Below, piece after piece: positions 45,393 through 55,959 of a stretch of DNA of 64,000 nt. The notes beneath the pieces were generated by a model that made no database searches, had not been told where the DNA came from, and worked only from the letters and a program-made list of their open reading frames with translations. Source of the stretch: Sweltsa coloradensis (taxonomy: Eukaryota; Arthropoda; Insecta; Plecoptera; Chloroperlidae); the NCBI GenBank assembly GCA_024449915.1, contig JAMZAV010000112.1, positions 930,001 to 994,000 of the forward strand, in the 5' to 3' direction. Positions within the stretch are counted from its first letter, which is position 1. The number at the start of each line of letters is the position of its first letter. The position numbers were made by a program, and so were the translations under genes.

Positions 45393-45566
45393 GCAAATGT
45401 GATGCATTCTGCGAGGTCACGATGGGTTCCCAGACGTACCGAACGCCGGTAGTGTCTGCGACTACTTCCCCTCAGTGGAACGCCTCGATGCAGTTTCTTG
45501 TCAAGGACATTCAGGAAGACGTTCTGTGCGTCACTGTGTTTGATCACGACTTCTTCTCGCCCAACG
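45393..45566 (+). CDS. ITSN: intersectin C2 domain, middle exon
   Basis: A 174-nt exon, phase 1-1, acceptor TTCTTCCAG, donor ACG|GTGCGT. It gives KCDAFCEVTMGSQTYRTPVV, then SPQWNASMQFLVKD, and EDVLCVTVFDHDFFSPN. YCEVTMGSQ, the PxWN strand and LCVTVFDxDxFSP are the central strands and calcium-binding-loop region of the intersectin C2 domain. The aspartates of FDHD are kept, so calcium or phospholipid binding is possible. Confidence 0.96.
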
Positions 45567-45649
45567 GTGCGTGTAAATGTATTTGAGAATGTTGACGAGA
45601 TTTTATTAAAATGTACCATATAATAGTTGTTGATGTTGATAATGTTGAT

Positions 45650-46030
45650 GTGCAAATGTTTGAAATTCAAACTCAAACTTAAAGAAAGTTTGAACCAAGT
45701 TCATGACAAAAAAAGTTTAAATTTCAACAAAAAAATAGATTTTTTTTACTAATATTAGACGGTTTTTGGGACATTGTACCTCGTTAATTAGAGTGTAATA
45801 AACATACCTATGTTATTGCGCGCTTGACCATTCACAGCCTACTGTGAGCCGCATTGTCCAAAGACTGAAGAGTTGCCTACTTTAATTTAACAACTACTGT
45901 CTTAGTGAAGGCGCCATCCAGACTTAACTGTTTGATATCCCTTTAAGTTTGGTTCAATATGTTATAGAAGTTCGAAGTTCGATGGACAACCCCTCTGAAA
46001 GTTTGAGTTTGGTTTGAACAACCCTGGAAA
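45650..46030. repeat. decayed hAT-like fragment of family 1
   Basis: CTTTAAGTTTGGTTC, GAAGTTCGAAGTTCGA and GAACAACCCTGG match, inverted, the interior and end of 5331-5700. No complete ends. Confidence 0.4.
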
Positions 46031-46383
46031 ATATATTTTAATTATATTTATTTTTAAATATTACTCTCTAGTTATGGAATAAGCTACTCTCGGATATTTA
46101 ATGACCTAATTATTTTATTTCATTTTCACCGACCACCTCTACCGCTTCAAGATTTAGCACATCTACAAGCAGTTTATACCAAACATAAACCTAATGATTG
46201 TTCGATTCTTAGGGTGTGATTGGCGTATTTTAACGAGTTTTAGGCATGTTTTTTTAATAAAATTTGTTGGTGACTGGCCTATTAGCAATTCAAAATGGTC
46301 CATCTCCAGATTTTTACCCGGATGACCAACCCCTGGTTACGGCGGTGCATTCATTATAGTCACACTCAAAATGAGAGTTGGTC

Positions 46384-47062
46384 TTGGGTAAAGACCAGTT
46401 TATGATTGACAGGATCGTAGGTGGACGTCTCGTTGACGTTTCTACCATTTACAACTCTTGTTTCCCATTAATCCGTCAAACATAAAGTGGCCTTTCTTTG
46501 GGGTGATTTATAGACAAAAAACTGTCAAAATTGCTTTAAACAATGCGCTCATGGTGGTTGTACCCTAAAGCGAGTGCACACAAATGTCACATGAAAGTTG
46601 AGGATAATATGAGGGGGGGGCAGACAGTAAAGTGGGGGTCAAATCCCCCTTTCCCCGCCTTGTTACGCAACTGCAAAACACAACTTCACATACACTTCTC
46701 CACACGTCTGTTCCCAGTCACCAGGGAAAGAAGAAAGAGCAATTTTGGTCTGGTAAAGTCCCGTTTACGATAGACTGGAGCGTAGGTCAAGTGTTTCTAC
46801 CATTTTAAACTATAATCACCCATTGATTCCGTCACACATAAACTGGAGGGTGATAACAAAACTCTTTAACAACCCCTCCACCCCCTGGGGCCCCGACCAG
46901 TAGTGCGACTACAAGGCTAGAACAAAAACTGTCAACAATGCCACATGAAAGTTGTGGATAACCTAAGGGGGGGGGGGGGGTCAGGCCATCGAGTGGGGGG
47001 GTCAGACTGGAGAGTGGGGGGGTCAATTCCCCCTTTCCCCCCCTGTGTTACGCGCCTGCAGT
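46384..47062. repeat. tandem duplication, period about 355 bp
   Basis: Two diverged units share TTTCTACCATTT, AACTGTCAA, ACATGAAAGTTG (46589 and 46943), G-runs, and TCCCCCTTTCCCC before GTTACGC. The second has longer G-runs. No protein is encoded. Confidence 0.65.
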
Positions 47063-47556
47063 CAATCAACATAAGGTAAAAACAATTAGAGCTGTAAAGT
47101 GTAAATACAATTCTAAGCAACAAAACAGCAACACCCACATTCCTAAAATTCCCCTAATTGTTTCAACCCTTCTAAGAGGGAAAAGCTGTTGGATGTGCAC
47201 TATCACAGACAATCGATTGACCTTGTTAACTTTTATGTCAATTGTGAGTGATTTTCTTGCAGCAACAATCACTATTTACATTCTAGGCTATGTTTGCAAT
47301 ATTGTTTGTAGATGCAAGCAGAAAGCCACTGATGTAGTCATCGTGTTTCCTATTTCAAGGTGTAGTTGGTCATCGATGGCCAACAGCCAACAGGGTTGGC
47401 TCAGTCTGCTTTCAATTTAATGTCGACCACTGAAAATCTGTTGTGTGACATGGGTAGACTCTAAATACAAATTTATTTATATTATTTAATTAGGTCTTAG
47501 TTTTAAAGTAGTCTTCACTTTATTTTTGTGAAAAAGGTGGAAAGGCGTAAATAATG

Positions 47557-48018
47557 GCGATTTCCAATGGCCGCACTGGATCACACTGAGTGCGCACCGA
47601 GTCGGTATTTCGTATTCCAATGGTGGCGCGCAGCACGAAACGAGCTCGCACTGGACCGCACTAAATGCGGAGGCAAGTGCAAGAATGCCAGTGCAAATAT
47701 GGTGTCCGGCGAGATGCGCGAAATTCGTTCTTGTAAACTGTAATTACATTGTATTAGGTTGAAAAGCTTATGGGCCTAGACAGGCATGGCCTAAACTAGG
47801 CCTTGGTAGCGGTAGTATAGTTTTTTACGCTATTTGGTCCAGAAAGTATGGTTTTCAATATAATATCTGAAAAGGAAACGCCCGTATAACGTAGCCCTAC
47901 TTGCAGCGGACGCCATGATTGCTCTCACCCTGTCGCCATGTTCCAATGAAAATAGAGCGTTGAGAGCAAAACTAGAAAAGAACAGTGAGTTTCAGTGCGC
48001 ACTGGGTGCTTGCCATTG
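47557..48018. repeat. possible MITE with TTTCCAATGG ends
   Basis: TTTCCAATGGCCGCACTGG at the left and CAGTGCGCACTGGGTGCTTG then CCATTGGAAAA at the right form rough inverted ends, with GC-rich interior near both. It ends 50 bp before the last coding exon. Confidence 0.4.
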
Positions 48019-48071
48019 GAAAAATGATACGTTAAATATTGTTGTGTAATATCTGTGTACATGTCCCACAG

Positions 48072-48226
48072 GATTCCTGGGTCGAACGGAGGTTCGTATA
48101 TCGGACATCTACTTACAGACGCGCGACAAACACGAACTGATGATAAAACACCTGCGACTTCACCAAGTCGAGGCTGGCGAGATTCGACTGAAACTCGACT
48201 TGCGACTCTTCAACAGCAACAGATGA
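48072..48226 (+). CDS. ITSN: intersectin C2 domain, last exon and stop
   Basis: A 155-nt terminal coding exon, acceptor GTCCCACAG, phase 1 in. It begins GFLGRTEVRISDIYLQTRDK and ends RLHQVEAGEIRLKLDLRLFN SNR before TGA at 48224-48226. DFLGRTE, LHxVxxGEIxxxLDLxLF are the final strands of the intersectin C2 domain and its usual C-terminus. The protein therefore ends at the expected place with no extension. Confidence 0.97.
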
Positions 48227-49030
48227 TTGCAGATATGACTCCTCGAAGCGATGAGGTCAAACAAGATGTCTTCTTGTTTAGTGAAGAGTCCCAGGAACGA
48301 AATTACTCCTAAAGTACGCACAGCTAATCGGAACTAATAGGAGCGCACCGTGATACTAAATACTAACAGGTCAAGTCTGAACTCTTACCTCTGTATCTCT
48401 CCCCTCACTCCAAGGTCAATGTACGATAGGAGTTCATGGGACAAACACGGGCTTAGAAAAACACCCTTTACAAGTCTTTCATGCCTCCACGGTTGGGATT
48501 TGATTAGAAATTTGTTATTAATCTCAATCAAAAAATTTTGACATCAAAATTCTGGATTTTATTTTTATTTGGTTTTAAAAAGGACTGCATTTTAGGCTTG
48601 GAAATATCCTTGCTTGTCCACGTAAACAGAATACGGTCATCCTCATGGATTCGCGTCAGATTCGATGTGTCGATTATTATGATTGAAGATGCCGAATCAA
48701 AAGTCAAATTTTGCTTTGACGTCAATGTTGAATCAAATAATTTATGTCAGGTCTCAACCCTATAAGCCTTTATCTTGGGAGTGGGGGGGAAGTAATGGAG
48801 AGGAAAAAGTATAAGTAAAGACATTTTTATGTACTGTAAAGAAAGTAGATTCTTCTTCAGTTATGGTAATGAGGAGAGATGGACGTACACCAATACTGAT
48901 ATTGAGATTCAACTGATATAAGTGGTATCAGAAGATTTTGCCGATACCTCAACTGATATCAACCATCTCTTCAATTTCAATTCGGCTATTTCACATCTAC
49001 TAATCAAAATAAAGCATCATTCATAGTAAA
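48227..49030 (+). other. ITSN: probable intersectin 3' UTR
   Basis: AT-rich sequence after the stop codon with no further coding signal. The first good AATAAA poly(A) signal I see is at 49008-49013. A decayed fragment of the GGACCGATACC-type repeat (compare 30951-31283) sits at about 48873-48990, just before it. The end point is inferred from the signal only. Confidence 0.45.
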
Positions 49031-49233
49031 GATCCCTCACAATCCCTCCCTATCTTGACTTAAAATAGGATTTGTGCGTCCCGATCTTGACATCATGTTT
49101 TATGACTTATGAGTAAAATTTTTCAACAGGATCTAGCAGAACTTTACACTTCGTACATCATTTTGTTATGTTTGCAACTGTACATCCACCTACTCGCATG
49201 ACAAGAGTTAGCAAACTGGTCTATGCTCATAAT

Positions 49234-49850
49234 TAGAGGTACATGTATATAGCATTTTCAAGTGTCATTTTATAGGGTTTTGTAGCTTCTGTTTTTGGCT
49301 AACTCCAAAACCTTGTGTATGAACTTTTTCCGTATTTTTAATTTGAAATATGGTCATCAAGGTTAAATTAAGGCTATTCCAGAGTACTCTTACCAATATT
49401 TTGAAAGTTAACAGAAAATGGCTAAAAGTTGGTTGGATGAAAGATGAACTTGAATAAAAAAGGAAAAAAGATAACTTTTTTTTGGGCGGGACAAAAGCTC
49501 TATTTTGGCCAAAATATTGCATCCAAAACATTCATTTCCGTAATGACCCAAAATTTGCAAAGAATGGCCAAAATAGAGCTTTTGTCCCGTCAAAAAAAAG
49601 TTATTTTTTTCCCTTTTTTATTCAAGTTCATCTTTCATCCAACCAACTTTTAGCCATTTTCCGTTGACTTTCAAAACATCTGTAAGAGTGCTCTGGAATA
49701 GCCTTAATATCAACTGAATAAAAACGTGTATAAAAAAGTTATAGATACTATGGAAAATAAAATAAAATAGGACTGGAAAACCCAAGTTTTAAGTGAAAAA
49801 ATAGCGCTTTGTAGCATCTATTCACAAAACACTATTTCCACGTACCTCTA
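49234..49850. mobile_element. hAT MITE, TAGAGGTAC family (copy 3), with nested foldback
   Basis: Exact 8-bp duplication CTCATAAT (49226-49233, 49851-49858). Ends TAGAGGTACATG and CACGTACCTCTA. A second element, 49372-49703, sits in its middle. Confidence 0.88.
49372..49703. mobile_element. nested TTAA foldback element
   Basis: TTAA at 49368-49371 and 49704-49707. The arms (GGCTATTCCAGAG and CTCTGGAATAGCC) pair over nearly their whole length, including GGACAAAAGCTC. Confidence 0.75.
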
Positions 49851-50138
49851 CTCATAATGTATTACGTTTACGTTATCTCTGGGCAATATCTGCTCGAGCA
49901 AAGCATGGCACAATCATTTGACTATGTCTTACTTTCAGAAGAAAATACTCATACAGTTTTAAATACTGGCACAAAATGACACAACAAAGTACCTATTTTA
50001 TATTTATCAAGATGTGTTGATTTATCCCTTTGTAGTTTATATAATGTTATTTGCATCTCTTCATGTTCTATATTAATAAGATGTTAATTGAATAATGGCT
50101 AATGAGTAACCATATTTGACACCTATGTATCACTCACC

Positions 50139-50215
50139 GTCCGCGGTGGCTCATACGATAAGAGCGCTGGTCCGTAACATGTGACTTAATTTGAATCCTG
50201 CATACAGCATGGGTT
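50139..50215 (+). repeat. degenerate tRNA-like SINE head
   Basis: TGGCTCATACG fits a Pol III A box and ATTTGAATCCT a weakened B box at tRNA spacing, with GTCCGCG at the start. No tail or second copy is recognised. Confidence 0.35.
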
Positions 50216-50445
50216 TTTGTAGTTATTCTTTCCCCTCATTTATCACCACATCACGTACAAAAAAACTTTCTGCACATAAATCAAACTTACATATTCCACT
50301 ACCTGAACAAATACTACTGAGTTTGAGGAAGTGTATTTTTGTACATTATACTAATATTAATTGGGTTGCCAAATTATTTCAAGGTATGAAGTGGGTTGCG
50401 GAAGCAATATGGATGAGGACCACTGTCTTAGTTAAACATTAGGTA

Positions 50446-50620
50446 GGTAGGTCGCACAGACACAAATAGATGAGTTGACAAAGTTGCTGATATGTTCGAG
50501 TATCTCTGCTGAGTGATAAAGACCACGAGTTGGTCGAAACGTATCAGCAACTTTGTCAACTCATCTATTTGTTGACATTTTGACCTACCTAACGTTTTTT
50601 TAAGGTAAGTTGTCGTCCTT
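50446..50620 (+). mobile_element. ORF-less Penelope inverted-end element with hammerhead-like core
   Basis: A stem of about 28 bp (CAAATAGATGAGTTGACAAA and inverse) encloses GTGATAA (50513-50519), GACC...GGTC and GAAAC (50536-50540). The right end AAGGTAAGTTGTCG matches other Penelope ends here. Confidence 0.6.
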
Positions 50621-50640
50621 CTGTACGTTTCCCTCCACTG

Positions 50641-51854
50641 AAACATGTTTATTCATGTTCCCAGTTAAAGTATCCTAGCCATTTAGGCCTCATCTATACC
50701 TAAGCAAATTAGCCACAGAAGTTTTTTTTTTGTATTGGACAGATCATGTTAGTGCGTACTCATGTTGATGTAGCCTACATCCACGCAAAGTTATTCCTAC
50801 CTGGCATTCTATTGTTTGTTTTTGTAACTACCTACTTAGGGGTGTATTTGATAAACAGAAGGGATAAACTTCTTGCTTAAAGTTCCATCAACTATGAATG
50901 CTTGACAAACATTAATGCTTAAATGTAGCTATGTATGATAGAATTTGATTGTACATGTAGTGGGAACCTAAAGCTTGAATTAGACAGTTCAGTGTTTTGT
51001 TCTAGATTCATTGAATTCAAGGACAAATTAATATAATCAATGTATAGGAGGTTGTTGTATTTTTCACATTTTGATCGTGTTTTGTCTTTGAATTCAATGA
51101 ATCTTGAACGAAACATTGAACCGTCTAATTCAGGTGGCGTGATCATAGTTTTGAAATTTTAAAGTTTTGTAAGTTTGTATAATACGTACAAAAACACATT
51201 GATGGGACTGCTGTCATCTAACGTGTAGTCATAACTCATAATAGTACGGTTTGTGTAATATATTTGTGTTAGCAAACTGTAATATTTTCTCCATCCCATA
51301 TCCATCCTTTATATTCTCTTTATTCACCCCATTTGGCAAAAGAAAATAATTTTAGAACAAGCCAAAGATTTACAATAATTTGAGAAATGAGAATATATAT
51401 TTGTATTTCTTTAACATCTTTTGCACAAACGTAATTTCAGGTTGTTATAAAGAAGATACAAGCTAATTTTATACAAGAAGGATTAAGGAATAATCTTCTG
51501 CATTTATTTACAGAATAGTATGTACTATGTAGTAGAGTAGTTCATGACAGTCTATGTGTACTATTAATATGACAAACATTCCTTTTCAGCACCTAGATTT
51601 AATATGTATAATAATTGTATATGTAGGACTTACAGGTAATATTATGTAGATACTGAGATGTAATGAAATAGAGATTTGTAGTAATTGTTAGGACGTGGTT
51701 TCTATTTATTGAAAACTTTCTGTAACTACTACAGTCCTTTAACTCATTCCAATTAATTTCCAACTTAAATCTTGCTGACAATTTTCCATGGCTCTTCCTG
51801 ATTATTTTTTTCACAAAATTCATCAAAGTTTTATATCCTTATTACATATCTGTG
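50641..51854. other. intergenic, one hairpin
   Basis: AT-rich sequence. A 165-bp inverted repeat at 50970-51135 (ATTGAATTCAAGGACAAA with its inverse, outer arms TTAGACAGTTCA and the inverse) is the only structure seen. Confidence 0.5.
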
Positions 51855-51862
51855 CTTATTAG

Positions 51863-52302
51863 TAGAGATACATGTATTTCGCTATACTGACGATAAAACC
51901 AAAATATGTTCAAATCATTTAATTTCACAAAATGAGCATGAATTGATCAAATTGAAAAACAGAAAATGCCAAAATTGAATCACCGCCAAACACCGAAATA
52001 TGTGTAAATTAGGTAGTACCTACATAATAACAGCGAAATTAACAAAAATCATGTTTTTAACAACGAAAAGCACAAAAAATGGACTTATTGTTAAATTTTG
52101 GTGTAATTTTCAATATCGTATGCAGTACTGTTTGATCAACAAAAGGTGTTATAAAATAACTATCAGAAAAAATTATGAATTTTTTAGTCTTAGTAACTAA
52201 AACTAGTCTGTTTATAAGTACATTCAAACTTGCTTGATGATGAAATCTCCAATTTGAATAACGAAACTCACTACAAAATAAAACCACTTTCACGGACCTC
52301 TA
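51863..52302. mobile_element. hAT MITE, TAGAG family (440 bp)
   Basis: Exact 8-bp duplication CTTATTAG (51855-51862, 52303-52310). Ends TAGAGATACATGTATTTCGC and CTTTCACGGACCTCTA. The interior differs from the other TAGAG copies. Confidence 0.85.
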
Positions 52303-52310
52303 CTTATTAG

Positions 52311-53918
52311 TTACTTTACTGGTATTACTTTCAACAAGCTTCATTACTATCGCTTTCTTTGCGACCTTCATCTTTCCAGGTGCTTCACCTTGATAAATTT
52401 CTTGATTCTATTCAGTATTTAAAGTTAAACAAATAAATATAAACATTATCATGTTTGGGAGGGGGGAGGGTGGAACCTTAATCGCAATCTGGACTCATAA
52501 TTAAACCCCCCTGATATTTTGTTTAAGATGCTTGCGCGCGGACTCTCAGCGTCTAGAGTGCAGTACTTTCGTACTTTCCAAATTACGTTGAGGGAAGTCA
52601 ACATTTTCTTGTTCTGTTTTCAGTCACCAATGGGTAACTAAATAGTACCAATCTCTCGTGAGTAGCCCTTTTTTCCAGTTGAGTCACAGATTTTTTCGTG
52701 CAAGCCCTCAAAGTCCATATAAAATTGCACTTTTTAATTGATATTTTAAAAATTGGGGGTGTCCAAACGGGACCAGAATTTAAAAAACAAGTAGTATGAG
52801 TATCACTTTTCTGAGTATGCACCAAAAATTTTGATTGATAGAAAAATGTAGGTGTAGTTTGAAAAGTACGAGCGCACATTTTGGGCTCGAATTGTAGCGT
52901 TCCCATGCTAATTTGATTGAGATTTCAAACTTTGTCCAGTTGTACACAATGCTGTTAACCTTGGATACAACATATTTTTCTCCTACTTGAATAATAGACG
53001 TATCCCGGCATGTTAGTGCACAAGAAGCAGAAGAATTCCTATTAATCAATAATTTTGTTACAGATTTTTCGATGAATCTCCAAACAGTTGTTGTTAATTT
53101 TATTTATCTTGCGGGGGGTACAGTTGTAAGCTGCCCTTCACGCAAAATTTCCACAATACATGCGAGTTTAACTTTAAATTCGTCGCAGAGTTCAAAATGA
53201 CAACCATTTCTTCAGTGCACATTTCAAACTAATTTGTATCAACGTTTTCACACAAAACACAAGCTGAGACAAGTTTACACATTCTTGCAATACTGATTAA
53301 AAAACTCTTAACAACACGTATTGCGTCTGAATATTATAGTACCGTAACACACACACACACACACACACATTGGTTTGAGAGAGCGGGGGGGACCCAATTT
53401 CCTGGCGGCATCCTCTCCCCCCCCCTCCCCGCCCCACTTAGCAGCATCGTTTAAGACTTAAGACGCTTCAATGGCTCACATACCCAGTTGCATTAGATAT
53501 CTAAGATTTGGGCTATGATTGACCGAACCGATGAAACACTGTTTGCTGATTGAATGAAAGCTATGGTGTGGGGTTGGAGAACTATTGTCGACGCTATTGT
53601 CAATGGTCGCTACTCGCTTGTCTGATGCCGTGGCTCCTAGCACTAGATCTCTAACCTTACAATATAAACTCAATAACTTTACAATGGTTATATCAAATTT
53701 TAATTAAATTGGTTCGCCAAAACTCTGCTGGAGAGTAATTTTATTTACAGACCTTGCATTCGTAACACCGTAAGCTATTTGAAAACCTTCCCGCGCGTTA
53801 GTTGGTTAGAAGCTTCACTCGAGTTGCCACTGGAGTGCGTTGGCATCCCGAGCGCCACTTTGGATAGCCGGTCTATTTATGTCTATTTTACGTTTTAGTT
53901 TGGATAACTCAGCTCGAA
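52311..53918. other. intergenic stretch
   Basis: No gene is seen. It includes a (CA)n tract at 53342-53369 and G/C runs at 53386-53435. Confidence 0.5.
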
Positions 53919-54290
53919 AGATAAAAACATCAATGTGATGAGTTTGATAAAATCATTGAGTATAGAACTGTAATTTTTTTTTTTATAATTTCGAGGATCA
54001 AATTGAAGATAATAAACTAATTCGTTATTCAATTTCATATCGGCGCTTTACTTCAAGTTGGTGGCGAACTGCGTCAACAGAAACGACATGTCGCTGCACA
54101 AAAATCCTGCAAGATAACGAAAAAAGTCGTTGTGATAAGATTTATAAAATGATTTCATAATTTCTGGGTTGAACTGAAGGTAATAAACTTCGATTTACAA
54201 TTTCAAATCGCGAGCTCTACTCCAAGTCGGTGGCGAACTACGTCAACAGAGACGACCGCGCACTGCGAGTGTACAAAAACCTCGGTAGAT
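53919..54290. repeat. direct duplication upstream of the NHS-like start
   Basis: Two adjacent units of roughly 165-180 bp share GATAAAAT/GATTTATAAAATG, ATAATTTC, GAAGRTAATAAACT, and most clearly GGTGGCGAACTACGTCAACA (second unit) against GGTGGCGAACTGCGTCAACA (first). They end about 245 bp before the ATG, so they probably cover promoter or 5' UTR. Confidence 0.65.
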
Positions 54291-54532
54291 CGCGCTGGCG
54301 CACTATCTTCCAAAATTGAATTCAACTTTTCAAACGACTGTCAGTCGCGGCGTGAACTTCGAACAGCGTGGAGCTACCTGTGTGTACGCCGGGTTGGTCC
54401 GCACGTAAGGTAGTAAACAATGCCGCGAAAGTTACCAAAAACGTCGCGTTAACAAAATGTGACGTTGTGCGTGTGTAATGAAGAGAAAGAAAAGAGTGCG
54501 TGTGAAAAGTGTGCAAGTGTTCGTCGTCGACG

Positions 54533-54821
54533 ATGCCGTTTGTTCAACGTGTTTTGGAGCCGGTGTTTCTAAGTCGGAAACCCCTTCGTAACGAGGATGG
54601 GGCAGTGATTGTCAAGGATTATGAATTGGAGGCTGTCAATAACAACACCTTGTCGAGTGCTTTGCGACAATTGGCGTCGTTGGTTCTTGTCGCCGATGAC
54701 ATCTTCAAAGAGCTTACGAAACAGCTGCAGGGTGTGTGCGAGAGATCCAGGAAGCTGAGGACCAGGATAGGTGTCATCGAGGAGAGGGTGGCTGCTTGCA
54801 ACCCAAAGACTGTCACAGTTC
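54533..54821 (+). CDS. NHS: NHS-family protein, first coding exon (WAVE-homology domain)
   Basis: ATG at 54533 opens 96 codons plus one base up to the donor TTC|GTAAGT (phase 1 out). It starts MPFVQRVLEPVFLSRKPL. The MPF..R..EP start, the helix NNTLSSALRQLASLVLVADD, then IFKEL, and the end ACNPKTVTV match the N-terminal WAVE-homology domain shared by WAVE and NHS proteins. Vertebrate NHS starts MPFAKRIVEP and has a DPK motif at the end of this exon. WAVE starts MPLV and has a similar AEDIF helix, so WASF is the alternative. The MPF start and the intron placed just after the DPK-like motif favour NHS. In NHS this domain controls lamellipodial actin and cell contacts. The rest of the gene is beyond the window. 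An in-frame GTG at 54509 is not needed. Confidence 0.75.
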
Positions 54822-55690
54822 GTAAGTGTCTTTTCTCTTTTGTACATTATTATTTTTTTCAACATTTTTCGAGCTCGTCCCGGATGGTCGCCTCGTTTTC
54901 ATCAATTTTCCCCCTGTAAGAAGTGCCCTATGTAATTTTTTAAAAACGTTTTAGAACTGACTGTCAACTGTCAATTACCGAGCTTAATGCCCCCCCCCCC
55001 CCCCCCTAAATTCGTTAATTTCGGCAGGTGTTCTCTTCTCTGCAATTGATCAAGTTGTGCAGTTATGTGATTGTTATCACTGGATTGATTAATTCTTTCA
55101 CACCCGCTCTGATAATTTTACCTGTTACCAGGAAAACAAGTTCTGAAGTTTTGAGTTCAACAGATCGATTATCTTTAGAACGTCAGACATGACTGTGTAA
55201 TAATTATCCACTGCATCATCAAAACCGCGCTCTAATCTTGAGCTACAAACAATAAGTAGTTTTGTATTCTGTACCGAGTTTGCATGCGCCTAGCCGTCAT
55301 TCCTCGACTGTCTGCCTGTTAGCATCCATCAGGATCTAAAGAAAGGTGCGCCCACAAACTATTTTCAGTTTTCACACACAAATAACACAATTACGATAAT
55401 CCACGGCTACGAATTCACCCTGTGGCCTCTGGCTCTCCCCAAAGCGGTCGCCGACGTGCCCCCCCCCCCCAGACCCTTACAACCGGTCACAACCGACGCA
55501 AAAAATACCTGCGGAGTGAGGGGGGTCCATCATAACAGGATCCCAGTCTGTGTCACACATTTTGGAGAACCAGCTGAATACGAATTTTGCATCGTACTTG
55601 AAAACTTCAAACATATAGATTTTGACATTTCGAAAGTATTTCCCCTTTGAAATTCTTGTTTACTGTTCCATAATTTTTCTCTGTATGCCT

Positions 55691-55959
55691 TAGTGGCGTA
55701 CCTAGACCTTGTATTTTCGGGAAACGTACATTTTTGTAACCATATACATTAGGCACCTATCCTGGTATTCAGGGGGGGGGGGGATGTCCCCCAGCTAGTG
55801 CGGGTCTGGGGCGTATAGACCCAGAAAATTATTGATTTTTAATATTGCAAATAATGTTTTTTTAGTAGCGTGGTTTCGTCGATAATTTTAAAAACTGAAG
55901 ATTGTCAGTTTACAAAATCTTGACACACAGTTGTGCCCCGCCCCCCAGTTACGCCACTG
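55691..55959. mobile_element. hAT MITE, CAGTGGCG type, 269 bp
   Basis: Left TAGTGGCGTACCTAGAC, right CCCAGTTACGCCACTG; target duplication GTATGCCT/GTAGGCCT (7 of 8). A run of G is near the left. Confidence 0.72.

Larger units (their letters stand above)
2612..48226 (+). other. ITSN: intersectin-like gene, 3' part (locus overview)
   Basis: This span holds the C-terminal two thirds of an intersectin: linker, SH3D, SH3E, DH, PH and C2, in the order known for the long intersectin isoform. Intersectin is an endocytic scaffold whose SH3 domains bind dynamin, synaptojanin and N-WASP, and whose DH-PH module is a GEF for Cdc42. The chain of exons keeps one open frame: phases 0 through SH3D, 1 around SH3E, 0 through DH and the first PH exon, 1 through C2. 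Exons are GC-rich, introns AT-rich. The EH domains, coiled coil and SH3A-C must lie upstream of the window. The largest intron (15730-31389) separates the SH3 part from the GEF part. One caution is that the linker exons are placed by splice sites and phase, not by homology. Confidence 0.93.

Noticed and set aside
45272..45676. Minus-strand 134-codon ORF
   Set aside because: Antisense of the C2 exon at 45393-45566.
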